This document shows, one piece after another, positions 1-11,270 of a stretch of 64,000 nt of DNA (position 1 is its first letter; every line of letters begins with the position of its first letter). The DNA comes from Acanthosoma haemorrhoidale (Eukaryota; Arthropoda; Insecta; Hemiptera; Acanthosomatidae). Under the pieces are notes generated by a model, which had not been told where the DNA came from, ran no database searches, and was given only the letters and a program-made list of their open reading frames with translations. Where the stretch lies: NCBI GenBank assembly GCA_930367205.1, contig OV884011.1, positions 143,527,937 to 143,591,936 of the forward strand. Reading direction: 5' to 3'. Both the position numbers and the translations under genes were made by a program.

Positions 1-149
1 AATTTCTATTTTGATTTTTTGTGTAACTGATCTCTAAAAATGAAGCAAAGGGTTTTTAAAAATGAAATAGTTTTTATTTTATTTTAATTTAAAAATGGTT
101 CGGAGGATCGAGCAAGTAAGGTGTTGATTTAGTGGAAAACGGTCGAAGC

Positions 150-720
150 CGAAGATATAGAGCATTGGGTTTACCTGAAACTGGTGTTACCGTGAGACAG
201 GTTTGTGCAATCGCAGACCCAAGATTAGGTCGGCCGCGTGTGATAGAACCAAGAGGTTTTCAACAGCTACTGACATTGCTCAACTTCTCCGTACAACTCG
301 GGGAGTAGCAACATGTACACAAACTGTTGGAACAAGATTTTATTAAGCTAATTTAAACCCTTAGAGATGAGCATTTACACCGTTGTTGGCCAGAGCCACT
401 GTAGAGCTCGTTTGGAATTTGCTCGGGGACATCTCATGTGGACTGGAAGCGAATAGACGCTTCTCTCTTTATACACCAGAAGGACGTACAAGAGTTTACC
501 GATGAACTGGCGAGCACTGGGCCAGTTTAGTGTGGGGTGGAATTTCTTCGATGGTAAAGAAATTCACTTCAGCAAGTCTATTCATAACTGTTTATGCACA
601 TATTGCTACTCTCAGAGTTGTGTGAAGATTTTGAGCAGTCACAGTAGAGTTTGAAAACCGATTCCGAAGCATGTATAAATAAACCGGTCATCTTTTGATG
701 CTGTCACTCGTGGATAGAAA
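150..720 (+). pseudogene. Decayed Tc1-like (Tc1/mariner) transposase
   Basis: Stitching frames across several stops and frameshifts gives the Tc1 transposase order. There is an N-terminal helix-turn-helix segment (RALGLPETGVTVRQV), the GRPR hinge (GRPRVIEPR), a second HTH part (TATDIAQLLRTTRGVAT), then the catalytic-domain landmarks RARLEFARGHLMW, GRTRVYR and VWGGIS. Active members of the family cut and paste at TA sites with a DDE catalytic triad. Here the stretch that should hold the second catalytic Asp (the DES motif) is lost, stop codons interrupt every frame, and similarity fades after about 700. No terminal inverted repeats were found, and the 5' end may lie outside the window. The motif order makes the family secure; the exact limits are approximate. 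Confidence 0.8.
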
Positions 721-3700
721 TATGCAACTTGACATGTAATGGCTTTTAACTGTTCTTATCCAAATAATGCCACCGTTTAAACTTTACATTTTATAAAATT
801 AATCGAACTGTAAATTTATATAAATGATTATAAAAACATCTGTGGGCTTTAGTATCCACACAACGGTTTAATTAGTTAGTTTCTGATTGCCATTATCGGT
901 ATATAAACGAAAGAAAATGAAAAAAAAGCAAATTATAAACTAAAGGATAGATAAATAAAATTATTTACTAATAATATAAAAGTGCAGTATTTTATTATGT
1001 TTTTTATTCGTGGCTAACAACTACATCAGAATATGATTATTTATGATCATAAAAAATTAGAAGTGTGCGTTTTTGAACTGCTCATGTATTTTGTTTCTTT
1101 TGGCAGTGAATTATTGCGCATAATTTATTGTTCCGAGAAATCACTACTTACAAAACAAACTTGTCCAGATTATTTATACTCAGCGCCCGTAGAGGTCTGA
1201 TATTGACAATTACGAGCATTTTAACATTCCTTTATTTTTATTCTTGTAAAGGGGATAAAAGACCTGACAATAATAAAAATGAACGTATAATGAATTCAGT
1301 ATATGGTATTTTGAGCGAAATATTCTTACTTATAACCTTCTATGATTGATTTCGTTACTAAGAGCATGACCTATGTGCACTTCTCCCAGTGCACTAGGTG
1401 CACTAGACCTCTGTTTGGTTTATAGCTCTAGTCCTGATTATAAATTTACTAAAGCTGATCTAAATTCAGCCTTTCATACCACAAAGTGCCTACTGAAAAC
1501 TTCATTACCATTATAAAAGTCAAAGTATACCATCCTCATAGCAATGTTTATTTATGCATATTTACATATCTGGGCTTTTTGAAACTTTGGTCATATACCT
1601 AATTCACAACAATCATTTCCTCCAGTCATGCCAGTCTCCATCCTAAAATCATCTTTCTAAGTCCACGTCTTCGCATTTAAAATGGTTATCCACTGTTTCC
1701 TTGATCTACCAAGATCCTTCTATCTTTTGTAATGAACAAGTTAATTCTCTTAGGCCATCATTATCCATCCATCTTCACTAGGGGTCCACGACATTTTACA
1801 AATTTTATTTAAATAAAAAAAAATATATATGTTTTTAGCGTTTGGAAAGTGTTAAATAAAATATTTTTAGACACTAAACGTTTTAGATTAATTTTATCTA
1901 CCTATTACATAAAGGTTTTTTTAAGTCTACATGAAAATGCTTTCTAAAGTGGAATAAGTTAAAGTTAGAGCCAAAGAGATCTAATCGACGCTTGCAAGAC
2001 TCGGAACTTTTACAAAGTTGAGAACTCTTATAACGTTTTCTGGATTAACTAGAACGGCTTCCCTCAAAACTGTAGTAGTTCAATAATTTTAAATGTTTTT
2101 TCTTAAAACTTTCGTAATTCGTAAATGCTCATACTCTTTTGCGTTATTGATTAATTGTTTCTGCTTCTTTCAACTTTGTATAAAAAGGGTATTTCTTCAC
2201 ACCTCCTTTAACCACGCGGGTTTGTCAAGCTTCACACCTTCCTTCTTACTTGCTACGTTGGGTACAGCCCCAGCCCAATAGCATGAGCACTGACAAATCT
2301 TTTTATCCTCTACTTGCTAAAGGCGTGGCTACTCCTCAGAGAAAAGAGGGATGTTTATTGCTGACCGAGAAAGACATTTATATGCTGAAGTCAATTTACG
2401 TTTCTTATTTCTATTATATTATTTATTATGTAGCTTATTACACACATAACATAGTTACACATATAACAATGGGGATTTCTTTCTCTTGTTTCAGAACGTC
2501 TTAAGGTATTGTTTTTATCCCACTCAGCCATGTCAATAAAAGGTCATGCTATACTGTTATTCGTACTTCATCCCTTCTCCTGGAACGCTCTACCAATATA
2601 GTAGAGTTGGTATGACATTTTAGATGTAGTCTTTTCTTGTGATACATAAACATAAAAAATGAATGATAAAGATAACTATAAAAAGTAAAACGAACAGGAG
2701 TGGGAGGCTACCTGCCTCGCATATATGAGACAGAAGAGGAGTAATATATGATAAATATGTAAAGGGCGATGTTTGATTAGGGGGAGGACCGTGAGGGTTT
2801 TGCGAACTACGCTGTGTGTATGCTCTTCTGTTTGCTCGCCATCCTTCGCCTTCTTCCATGTTAGCTCTCTGTCCCCTCTGTGTACTGTCCCGTTTGAAAG
2901 AAAGTACACGACCGGTAAGGAGATTTTGTATGTACCTCATTTCTCCAGTCTTTACTATAAATGCTACTACTATGTAAAATACTAGTAACTATAAATACTA
3001 CTACTATGTCTTTACTATAGTATATTAATGGATTAAACTATACCAAAAACCGTAGTTGTATGATTGAAATTTAGGGAGAAACATATATTTGGCCCGTGAC
3101 TTCGCCCAAAGGGAAACGAGAAGTCTTGATCCCATATTTTCTTGAGGCTTGTTTTAATGGAGGCCATCATCAAGTTTTAGCCGAGCTCATAAAAGAGCCT
3201 TACAATATAATATTAATTAACTCAAAATTTATAAATAAATTCTTGGGCGAACTAGTTAGAAGAAAGTAGCATACAGTTGTCCAAGGGAGAAATATGACGA
3301 GCTCAAATACCCCAAGTACTTTCTATTTGACTAAGCTTCGTTTTAAATGCCTACAGGTTTATAACCGATCGGGCTAGTGACACCGAAAACCATGGATTCA
3401 ACCCTAAGGTTAGTTAAATGATAATGGAAGAAATTTTCACATGTAGCCTATTTCCCTCCAGGGGACCAAAGGGGACTTACCTTTTATCATTTTTTCCAGA
3501 TTGTTAGTCATATTTGTAAGTTTGGTGTAAATTGCAGCCAAGCAGCCAGAGTTACGCTGAGACATGTTACACACACCCGCAGACCTATATACAGAACTGT
3601 TTTTACCAACACAACTTTACATCGACTGTGCACTAAATGGTATTTGTTTAAATATATAGTAACGAAGGGTATAAAAAGATGTGATGAGTAAGGACAAATA

Positions 3701-5790
3701 TGAAACATGTAGGCCTCTGTGCCAGTTTTTAAAAAAATACATATTTATAAAAACTATGAAAACTACTTGGTTTTTGGTATGTTTAACAAAAATATATTTT
3801 TTATACTGGCACTAAAAATAACGTTTCAAGTAGAAAACGATTAGCTTATACAAACTAATATTGAAATATAAAAACTGTGGAACTCCGCTTGTAACATATT
3901 CGATACTCAACTTTTATTGTTGACTCTCAAAATTTATTTTTTTGATTAAGTTCTAAAATTGTTTTTAAATCTCGTCCTACCATATACAGCCAAACGAATA
4001 TTTCCCCTTCCCCTAGATCTACCTCTTTTGACTAGGACCTCCACTCAGACACTTAATTGTGATTTAAAACCCTGCAAGGTACTAATAAAGCAGGTCAGGA
4101 AAGTGTGTTTTATGCGTCAGGATTATATACACAATTTTATTGTATTATTCTTAAGAGGCTAGTTTAAAAATGTTAGAAGTATGCCTTATAATTTATTAGT
4201 TGCTGATGGTACATACATTACCCGTGTGCCCGATAGTACACCGTAATAATATATTGTATTGGCTGAACAATATTATTATCATTCGTCAAAAACCATGTTC
4301 GCCGAATTACCCTACCGACATATTCTGTCTTCATCTGCATTATGATGAGAATGGCAGCCTGGCCTGTTAAAAGCATGATTGGTTTGCTAGAATGCGAAAT
4401 AATATTTATGAAATACACTATTTTTCAGGCTGACGTTGTTATTGACGGGTATGGTCATAACCCTCCCTTAAGCAACAAACAAACCGGTAACCGAATTAAG
4501 TTCATACCTCAATCGTTATATATGTAAAATAAAGCATGAAGACAGTGCCATTTTAATACAGGGAAAATTATCATTGAGAATTTAATAAATTAAACAATAA
4601 AACGGTCACAGATCCAAACAAATCACGTGCCATTTTATGTCGCAGTAGGAGATGACAGCACTTTGCCCGACCGTAAAGTCTCACTAAGCCAACCAGTCCG
4701 TGCATCTGGCCCTGCTATTTAAGTTCATTTTCACCAGATATTTCTCCTCACTAATAATGAATATATTAAATTTTAAACATTTTAGTTGGTTAAATCTTTA
4801 TTAATATCCATGGTACTTGGTATAAATTAATTGATGGTAATTAGCTATATGCCTTGTTCAGTTGGAATGTTCTGATTATTCTTTACTGCAAATTAACCTA
4901 TTACTAGTTTTAATAATATATATGTAATGTTTATTAAGCCTATACCGTTGTGAGAACGTTAATTCTATGGTCAATTCTGTTAGAATTCATGCATTACTAT
5001 GCTTAAAAATAAGGCCTCATAAATATAACAGTGTTTTTCACAATGATTTCATACGATTGGGAAATTTACACTTTTTTTTTATCTAGCTCCATTATTATTC
5101 ACGATCAAGATGTTTAATTTCTTAGATAATTTCAATTGGTAGGAAAATATTTATTTGTAATTACACAATTTACGATTGGCCCTTCATTACTTTTCTGGGA
5201 ATACTTATATTTTTCGCATCTCTGGGGCATCCGCTAAAAATTTCAAGAAAAAATAATCCGCTAAAAAAAGAAAAATATCATCCCAAATTTTTAAATCCAG
5301 ATTTTACCAGCACCATACTACTCTCAAGTATTTTTATAAGTATACGCTATATATATCTCTTTCTTTTATTTTATCCTTCCTCAAATAATTTCCATTTTTC
5401 TCTAATAATTATTTACCTTTTGCTACTTTGGCACAATTGTTCTTGAAATTTATCGTCTTTTAAGCGTTGTTTATTTATTCTTCATCCTAATCATCCATAT
5501 ATGTATACAGCCTAATATTATTATATGATAGATTAATCGCAATAGACAAATTACCTTGTAATAATATTTGTCAGCTAGAAATTTTCCTTTGTTCTATTAC
5601 TATATTCTCAGCTGACATAGTTCCAGAATATATATGTTTTTTATTTCAGTTATTATGCTTTAAGTTAATAGCCAAAATGTTAATGAAACTAGGATTCAAT
5701 ATATTTTTTACACATTTCGAATTATTTTACTTAATCGAAAATTAATAATATTTTGAGGTGTTGCGGTAAAATTTCAGGCCAATTGGATAA
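721..5790. other. AT-rich stretch without recognised genes
   Basis: Only short open frames occur (for example 1128-1349, 2250-2504, and 2620-2940 on the minus strand). None shows a domain, consistent composition or splice context. Small structures: AGTGCAC/GTGCACT arms at 1388-1404 and an imperfect duplication of ACTATAAAT(G)CTACTACTATG around 2951-3010. A cytosine/thymine-rich block at 2780-2920 has open frames on both strands that look like composition effects. Confidence 0.5.
2951..3010. repeat. Imperfect two-copy tandem repeat
   Basis: Two copies of a unit reading ACTATAAAT(G/A)CTACTACTATGT lie about 37 bp apart at 2954-2975 and 2988-3009. This is a small local duplication with no mobile-element ends. 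Confidence 0.6.
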
Positions 5791-5809
5791 TTTTTACTAA
5801 CGCTATGGT

Positions 5810-6150
5810 ATAACATACATTTAGACAGGCAGAGCGGGGATGTCGGGATGAACGAATTAAATGTTGATTGACACATGTTAACTATATAACGCTTTCTGAA
5901 AAAATGTCCAGCCCTATGTAGGTTTGTATTGAGCTGCATCATACTCGCAATCGCATGATTCCAGAAGGGATGAGATGGAAAGTGACAGTTAATTAAGCCT
6001 CTCCGCCTCTCCTTTGAGAAACAGTAGAAGATCACCTGGGCCTTTTTTATTCTCGCGCCGCCACAGACAGGGTTTATATCTAAATTCTCTTGATTAAAAT
6101 ATATGAATAAAAAATTGTACCTCTGAATTCCCGTTGTCGCAGGGGACTTG
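5810..6150. promoter_or_regulatory. GC-richer block, possible conserved non-coding element
   Basis: This block is visibly richer in G+C than its flanks and contains TTAATTAAG (paired homeodomain core) near 5990. It also carries a 141-codon minus-strand frame (5742-6167) that matches nothing I recognise and has cysteines and charges scattered without pattern. Either a regulatory element or an unrecognised exon is possible; composition alone supports the call. Confidence 0.2.
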
Positions 6151-6169
6151 AACATGGAGTATTGCATTT

Positions 6170-7285
6170 CTCTTTTTATCTTGTCCTATTTTTTTTTGTT
6201 ATCCACCACCTCTCTTTTTTTTTTTTTCATGCATTAACCTTATTATGTAGAGAATTTTCCGCATTGTGTAGGTTTATTGAAGAGAGAAATTAATTCTTCT
6301 TGAATGGAGATGAAACGTTATCCGAGAGAAAAGAGATTCTCTTCATTATAAAAGCCGTTTGCATGAGATATCTCTTTTGAAAAAAAAAAAAAAATGTTGC
6401 CTGAAAAAGAAGTACAGGTACACAATGCCTTATTATTTCTTTTATATACATCGCAAACTGGGTTCGCTTCTCTGTGGGTCTTTATGAAAAACGTATATTC
6501 AATGTAAATATGTCATGAAAGTATATTTTCTTGTTTATTTGTTTGTTTGGTTTAGCGCCTTGTGAACTCAATCAGGGCCAGGAATGGCTGGTTCTGTTTT
6601 TATTCTAATGAGGGAGATGTGAGTTAATTATTTGTTTATCACCCTTAAAAAAAAAATAATAAAATAAAAAAACCATTACTGTATCCATCTAAAATATATG
6701 AAATTGTATATCTAAAACATTGATATGAATTCCATTAGTTTATATAAAGATGGCTTGATTTGAATGAAGTCAGATTTTTATTGGAGTCCATGTATCACAG
6801 AGGATTGAGAATTTCTAGATAAGTATCAGTGAATAATTGAAAGTATCTAGTTGATTCAATGATGATAGAAAGAAAATTCTGAATCTTATATACAGATATT
6901 TAAAAAAATAAAAAAAAGACGTATATAAAGTGAAGATCCCACATTAAGAGATCCTTGGGGACTCGGCGGGAGATCCTTAAAAACTATTGAATAATTGTAA
7001 AATATTCATAAAATCTTTGGCTTTTAAAAAGAATTCACTTTTGGAGCCTTTTCAAAAATTTTTCCAAACCATCTTTAATGCTTTCTATAACACTTTAAGC
7101 TTTAAATATTGAATAATGATATTTGTTATTTTAAAGGCTGTTTATTTATATTAGATATCACAGAGTGTATAAGATGTCCTTCTATATCGATATTTAAATA
7201 TTGAATGAGCTGGGATTAGAGAAAACTCAAGTTTTACAATTTTACGTTAATTATATTTTTTATACTTCCCGGAATATAGCTTTCA
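6170..7285. other. AT-rich stretch, nothing recognised
   Basis: Homopolymer T and A runs occur at about 6190-6200, 6217-6227, 6380-6394 and 6650-6670. There is no coding signal, no inverted repeats of note and no similarity to the LINE families present elsewhere in the window. Confidence 0.5.
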
Positions 7286-7288
7286 ATT

Positions 7289-7760
7289 TCAATTTTCAGA
7301 TTGAATTATTATTATAACCGTATCTAAGTCGTTGATTATACATGCATAAAGACCGATGGAATAAAAGTAAAGCCTCTCCCTTTGGGTTTGGCTATAAACT
7401 TTGAACGAAAATACAGAAGATAAGACAGAGCAATCATTGACGGATACGGTACCGGCAATGAGCACCTCCAAATCAAAATCAACGGAATCATTGTAGTCGG
7501 TGGTTAGAGCGGCTATAAACCAGAAAGTACCCAACAAAAAATAACAGTTGCCGGTCACGAATCGGTCATTAAAAAATGTTCCTTGCCGGCGGAACTGGTG
7601 TTATTTGGTGATTTAATCAAGCATAGTTGGCCCGTTGCTCTATGATTAGGAATGACGCGGTAGGAACCCTTTCGTAACCGTTCCGATCGTGTTCCGCAGC
7701 CTGGCTGATTACCTTTGTGCCAGCCAATGTTGTCCATTCCACTGGGATTCATTAATTTTT
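7289..7760 (-). other. GC-richer block with two overlapping unrecognised frames
   Basis: Two minus-strand frames abut here (7555-7752, 65 codons, and 7289-7558, 89 codons). The second starts with a hydrophobic stretch (NCYFLLGTFWFIAAL) that could pass as a signal peptide, followed by an acidic segment. No domain is recognised and no convincing splice sites frame it. It may be a small secreted-protein exon, a conserved non-coding element or chance. Confidence 0.2.
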
Positions 7761-8358
7761 TTAGTTAATATTCGAAATTTGGCATTCTAGCAAATCAACC
7801 ACCAAGCTCAAACACTTTTCTATAGGCCAAATCGTTTCCTTTCGTTCATGACTTTAATTTTTGTATTTAACGCCTAGAAAACGAAAGTTAATAATTATTC
7901 CGAGTTAAAACCTTTAGCTGCCGAGACAAATTTCAGAAGAGCCTATATTTATTTTCCTTTTTGTCTAGTTTTACGTCTCTTCTACTGTACCCCCAACCCA
8001 ATTTAATTAGATTCTTAACTGTAAGAGTATCGTTTTGAAGTGAATGAGAACCTTGTGGCGTTGCAATTCTCAAAAGGTCAAAGAAAATAATTTATTTTGT
8101 TATTTGTTACGTTTACATCCCCAGCCAGCTCTTTCTAACAATTCGATTAGTTAAGTCTAGTAGCTGTGTTGCATCCCATGGTGATTAAGACATACAAAAC
8201 TGTTTTACATCGACCATCTACGAGTATATTAATTATAATTCCGAATCGTTTAGATTAAAATAAAATTAAAAGTGTTCTTTTCTGTTTTATTGAAAAACAT
8301 CTTAATCTCGTAGCTTCAATAATATACTGTGATTATACAATAATGTATTCAATATAAT

Positions 8359-8367
8359 TTATTATGG
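8359..8367 (+). repeat. Target-site duplication, left copy (TTATTATGG)
   Basis: TTATTATGG stands immediately before the first LINE fragment and recurs at 8560-8568 directly after its poly(A) tract. This is the expected signature of target-primed reverse transcription. Confidence 0.7.
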
Positions 8368-8559
8368 TTGGTAGACTCTCACTACCTTCCTGATTCCATC
8401 CGCCTTTTTAGGCATTCCACACTCTATGTCCTTCTCATACATCCTTCAAATGGGGGTCTCCCCTTAGAGAAAGGCACTCATCAGTCCTAAATAATTTTCC
8501 TTTGTTTTTCCCACATCCTATTTTTATAACTTTGAGAGCTTAGAAAAAAAAAAAAAAAA
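8368..8559 (+). mobile_element. 5'-truncated jockey-clade LINE tail, family 2
   Basis: This is the 3' untranslated end of a non-LTR retrotransposon ending in a poly(A) run (8544-8559). It aligns over its whole length to the reverse complement of 34871-35050, sharing GTAGACTCTCACTACCTTCC, TTTTTCCCACATCCTATTTT and a terminal ..GAG..CTTAG/ATGG block. It is flanked by 9-bp TTATTATGG duplications at 8359-8367 and 8560-8568. Only non-coding sequence is kept, so the copy is dead on arrival. It is the first of three LINE tails placed one after another. Confidence 0.85.
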
Positions 8560-8565
8560 TTATTA

Positions 8566-9182
8566 TGGCTGAAACTATTAATATATAAGAGCGTCCCGAG
8601 GCCAGCTCTACTGTTTGGGACACCACTCTTTCGATTCCTACACGCCAGCACCATAACTCGACTCCAGAGCTTCCAGAACAACATCCTGCGCACGGCACTA
8701 TGGCATACCCCTTTTCGTAAAATGAAGGCTTCCAACCTGCACGAAAAGTTAGAGGTCCCCACCATCACCGAAGCCATCAAAAGAAGACACATCAAGTTCT
8801 TCGACTCGATGAAGCATAGTCTAAACCCTCTATTCCGAGACACCCTCAACGATGGCAACTCACAAGATCGAGGAAAGCAGACCAAATGGTGGACATCACG
8901 GCGCTTGGCCCACCAACAACAAGCCTCTAACGGGCACCCAACACTGCTATCCGACTAAATAAGGCTGCACTACATGCCTAGAAAGTCTCAAGACCCAGCC
9001 ACCAGTGGACTCTCACCACTGTACCGCAACAATCAAGCCATACCGAGACTTCCCACACTCCTTAATTCTCTCACACCACCTTCAAGCAGGTAGTCCTAGT
9101 ACAAGGATCCGCTCAACCCAAATCTTCCTTCATTTTTCCCTCATCCTTAATCTTCTAATTAGACAGCTTAGGGGGAAAAAAA
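8566..9182 (+). mobile_element. 5'-truncated jockey-clade LINE, family 1, with reverse-transcriptase C-terminus
   Basis: The sequence matches the reverse complements of the copies at 37579-38368 and 52878-53735. A frame reads the C-terminal tail of a jockey-type reverse-transcriptase protein (LQRF/LQSFQNNILRTALWH near 8660-8705, then residues of the frame 8722-8958 ending ..GHPTLLSD). A roughly 215-nt 3' UTR and poly(A) (9176-9182) follow. The 5' end begins GGCTGAAAC, sharing GG with the preceding TTATTATGG target, which suggests microhomology at the 5' junction. The endonuclease, RT palm motifs and ORF1 are absent, so this is a non-functional insertion. Long frames on the opposite strand here are shadows. 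Confidence 0.9.
8722..8958 (+). pseudogene. C-terminal fragment of jockey-clade LINE ORF2
   Basis: About 78 codons encode the extreme C-terminus downstream of the RT thumb. Motifs include HEKLEVPTITEAIKRRHIKF, the usual jockey 'lH..L.vPtv.e.i' segment, and NPLFRD. The natural stop is TAA at 8956-8958. The equivalent segment in the 53-kb copy carries a stop after HEKF, so this copy preserves the longer reading. There is no catalytic region. It lies inside the family 1 insertion. Confidence 0.85.
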
Positions 9183-9196
9183 TGTATTATGAATTC

Positions 9197-9226
9197 TTAT
9201 AATATTATGGTTTATAATATTATGGT
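9197..9226 (+). repeat. Tandem 15-bp repeat between two LINE tails
   Basis: TTATAATATTATGGT occurs twice in direct tandem between the family 1 poly(A) and the family 3 start. It carries the same TATTATGG core as the upstream target-site duplication, as if the target motif had been re-duplicated. Confidence 0.6.
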
Positions 9227-9248
9227 GGTATAATAATAATAATTATAA

Positions 9249-9612
9249 AGTTTTTTGACTCGTTGCAGCACCTGACAAACCCAGTGTTTAACACTATGAC
9301 CCCACCATAGTAGGATCGATGGCAACAGACTGTCGGGGAAAAATTAGGTTAAGAATTAGTATGTAAGTTAGTTTTAAGGTTGATCAAAAAAATGAGCCCC
9401 ATCACCTTTATTAGTCAGTTTAGTCCAGTCATGTATAATGTATATCATTATACTTGTTTATTCATTATATGATTTTTATAAAATAACAAAACCTGTATAT
9501 AATGTAGCGATGCTACAGGAAATACAGAAATAATTTGTAAATAGATTCGCCTGAGGATCTATAATTATATATGTAATTATCTGTAAATTTAAAAGGCTAT
9601 GAAAAAAAAAAA
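9249..9612 (+). mobile_element. 5'-truncated LINE tail, family 3
   Basis: This fragment aligns to the reverse complement of the copy at 59855-60825: TTTTTTGACTCGTTGCAGCA, CAAACCCAGTGTTTAACACT, GGCAACAGACTGTCGGGGAA and then GAGCCCCATCACC in the 3' UTR. It ends in poly(A) at 9602-9612, followed by TTATTATG. Only the last few codons and the 3' UTR remain. It is the third LINE tail in the array. Confidence 0.85.
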
Positions 9613-9620
9613 TTATTATG

Positions 9621-11030
9621 CTTTATATGTCAACTTCTTGTGTAATAAGTTTTTCGTTTTGAATTGTTACAGGTGAGTTATCACTTCTGCATATTTGAGT
9701 CTTATTCTGCAATATATTTTGTAAGTATAACTCATTCATTTTTAACATAGTTTAATCATCTTAGAGATTAGGAGCTATAGTTGTGGTTTAGGCCCCTGAT
9801 GTATTCCAAATAGTTTTAGGAATGATTAGAAATAATTCACACTGATCGGAAACAGCCAGGCCGGATTAAATTCCAGCTCTTTCATTATTTTTTCTCTTTA
9901 ACCACTAATTATCAATATTTAATTACAAAATAAATAACCAAATTGGAAGTTTAAACAATTGATATATACTTTATTACTTTAAACCTTGTTTTGTTTTTAT
10001 TTTTGTTAGGACAAAATAATTATTTTTACGTTCCTAGATATTTTAAAATCAAAAGTAATTAATTTCTATAAAGAAAACAACGAGATGTCCGTATTGTAAG
10101 GTAAAGTTTAAAACGATCGAAAGCATTTTCTTTTTTTCTTTTTTTTTTCTTTGTAAAATACTTGTCAATATCAAATACTTGCTAATCTTTGATGAAAATA
10201 TTGAAAGTACCAATTTCGTGATGATATTTTAGTTTTTATCTCAATTCATCGTGATGACAAGCTGCCTTAACCCTCCCTCCCATCCATTGATGCAAGTTCT
10301 AAATGAATACAGAATTAATAGACATTCTTTAAGTGACTACCTTTTCTGAAAAGGCTCAATATCTCATTCCAGATGTTGACGTTATCTTATGGAAGGTCTG
10401 AAGAAGAGTAAAAATGTAAAATAAATAACTACTATTTCCTTCATTGTTGTTTCTTGGTGCTTTCAAAAATGTCTATCCCCATCTTCTTTAATTGGTAGTA
10501 TCAATCATGAAGTATAAATGTTGGCCCCACATTCATCAAATTTGTAAAGTTTGCTCTTTGCTTGCTATGACACATGCTTCATGGAACGTCTCAATCTTTC
10601 TTTTTTTTCAGTTGTAGTTGTTAAATTTAAAAATTCGTGTTTTCCATTTTACTGCTTACTAGAACTTAGAAGTAACTTTGTTTTTGACGATGTTCTCCTT
10701 GCATTAAGTGTAAATGACATGGTAACAGTTTCTTATGATATCGTTTACCGGTCCGGATTTACGCTGTTGGAATTTCGTCTTTTCTGCAAGAAGTGTTCTT
10801 GTCATTTCAGTTTCTTGAATTCTCAACCAAGACGTCACTAAGTTAATAAGTGTGATCTTCCATTTTCGTTTTCCGTACCAAAGTGACCTCACTACTAGAA
10901 ACTCAGTATCATTCTCCTGCCAGCTTCATTCATCCCGAGAATGGACTGTATTTCCCAGAAGGTTCCGACCGAAAGTGAACGGTAAGAGAAATGAAAAACA
11001 GATAAGGGACATATTCCATTTCCAGGCAGT
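9621..11030. other. AT-rich stretch, nothing recognised
   Basis: There is a T-rich run at 10125-10150. The 96-codon frame at 10551-10841 has no domain signature and is framed by no splice-like sites that I trust. Confidence 0.45.
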
Positions 11031-11039
11031 TAGTAAATA

Positions 11040-11270
11040 GCGGGTTGAGGGACTATCGGCCGCATGCGGACGGTTTAGCCTGGACAAAGCTGCCGGTCGG
11101 CTCATTGTTCGGGGTGGCCCAGTATATCCGGACGGGGGAAAGGACCCTGTCACAATACCATATCTGTCCTCAGTCCATTGTCTTCTCTCCTCTCTACCCT
11201 CATTAGTTTCCGTATCTCTAGCATAGTCCTGCACCAAGGGACAACTGGAAAAAAAAATAAAACCGAAAGG
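11040..11270. promoter_or_regulatory. GC-rich block, candidate regulatory element
   Basis: An abrupt GC-rich block in AT-rich DNA. It contains ACAAAG and CATTGTT (Sox/HMG-type cores in opposite orientation about 25 bp apart) and a CGGCCGCATGCG stretch. The open frames on both strands differ in product and look incidental. There is no repeat signature. Confidence 0.25.

Noticed and set aside
1388..1404. AGTGCAC/GTGCACT palindrome as a regulatory site
   Set aside because: Seven-base arms are expected by chance in a window of this size and nothing around it supports a function.
5742..6167. 141-codon minus-strand frame, the longest in the window
   Set aside because: No domain, no signal peptide and no splice or promoter context; length is within chance for a GC-richer block. 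Kept only as part of a regulatory-block entry.
8487..8885. 132-codon minus-strand frame
   Set aside because: It lies antisense to the family 1 and family 2 LINE tails, whose + strand coding and 3' UTR explain the sequence.
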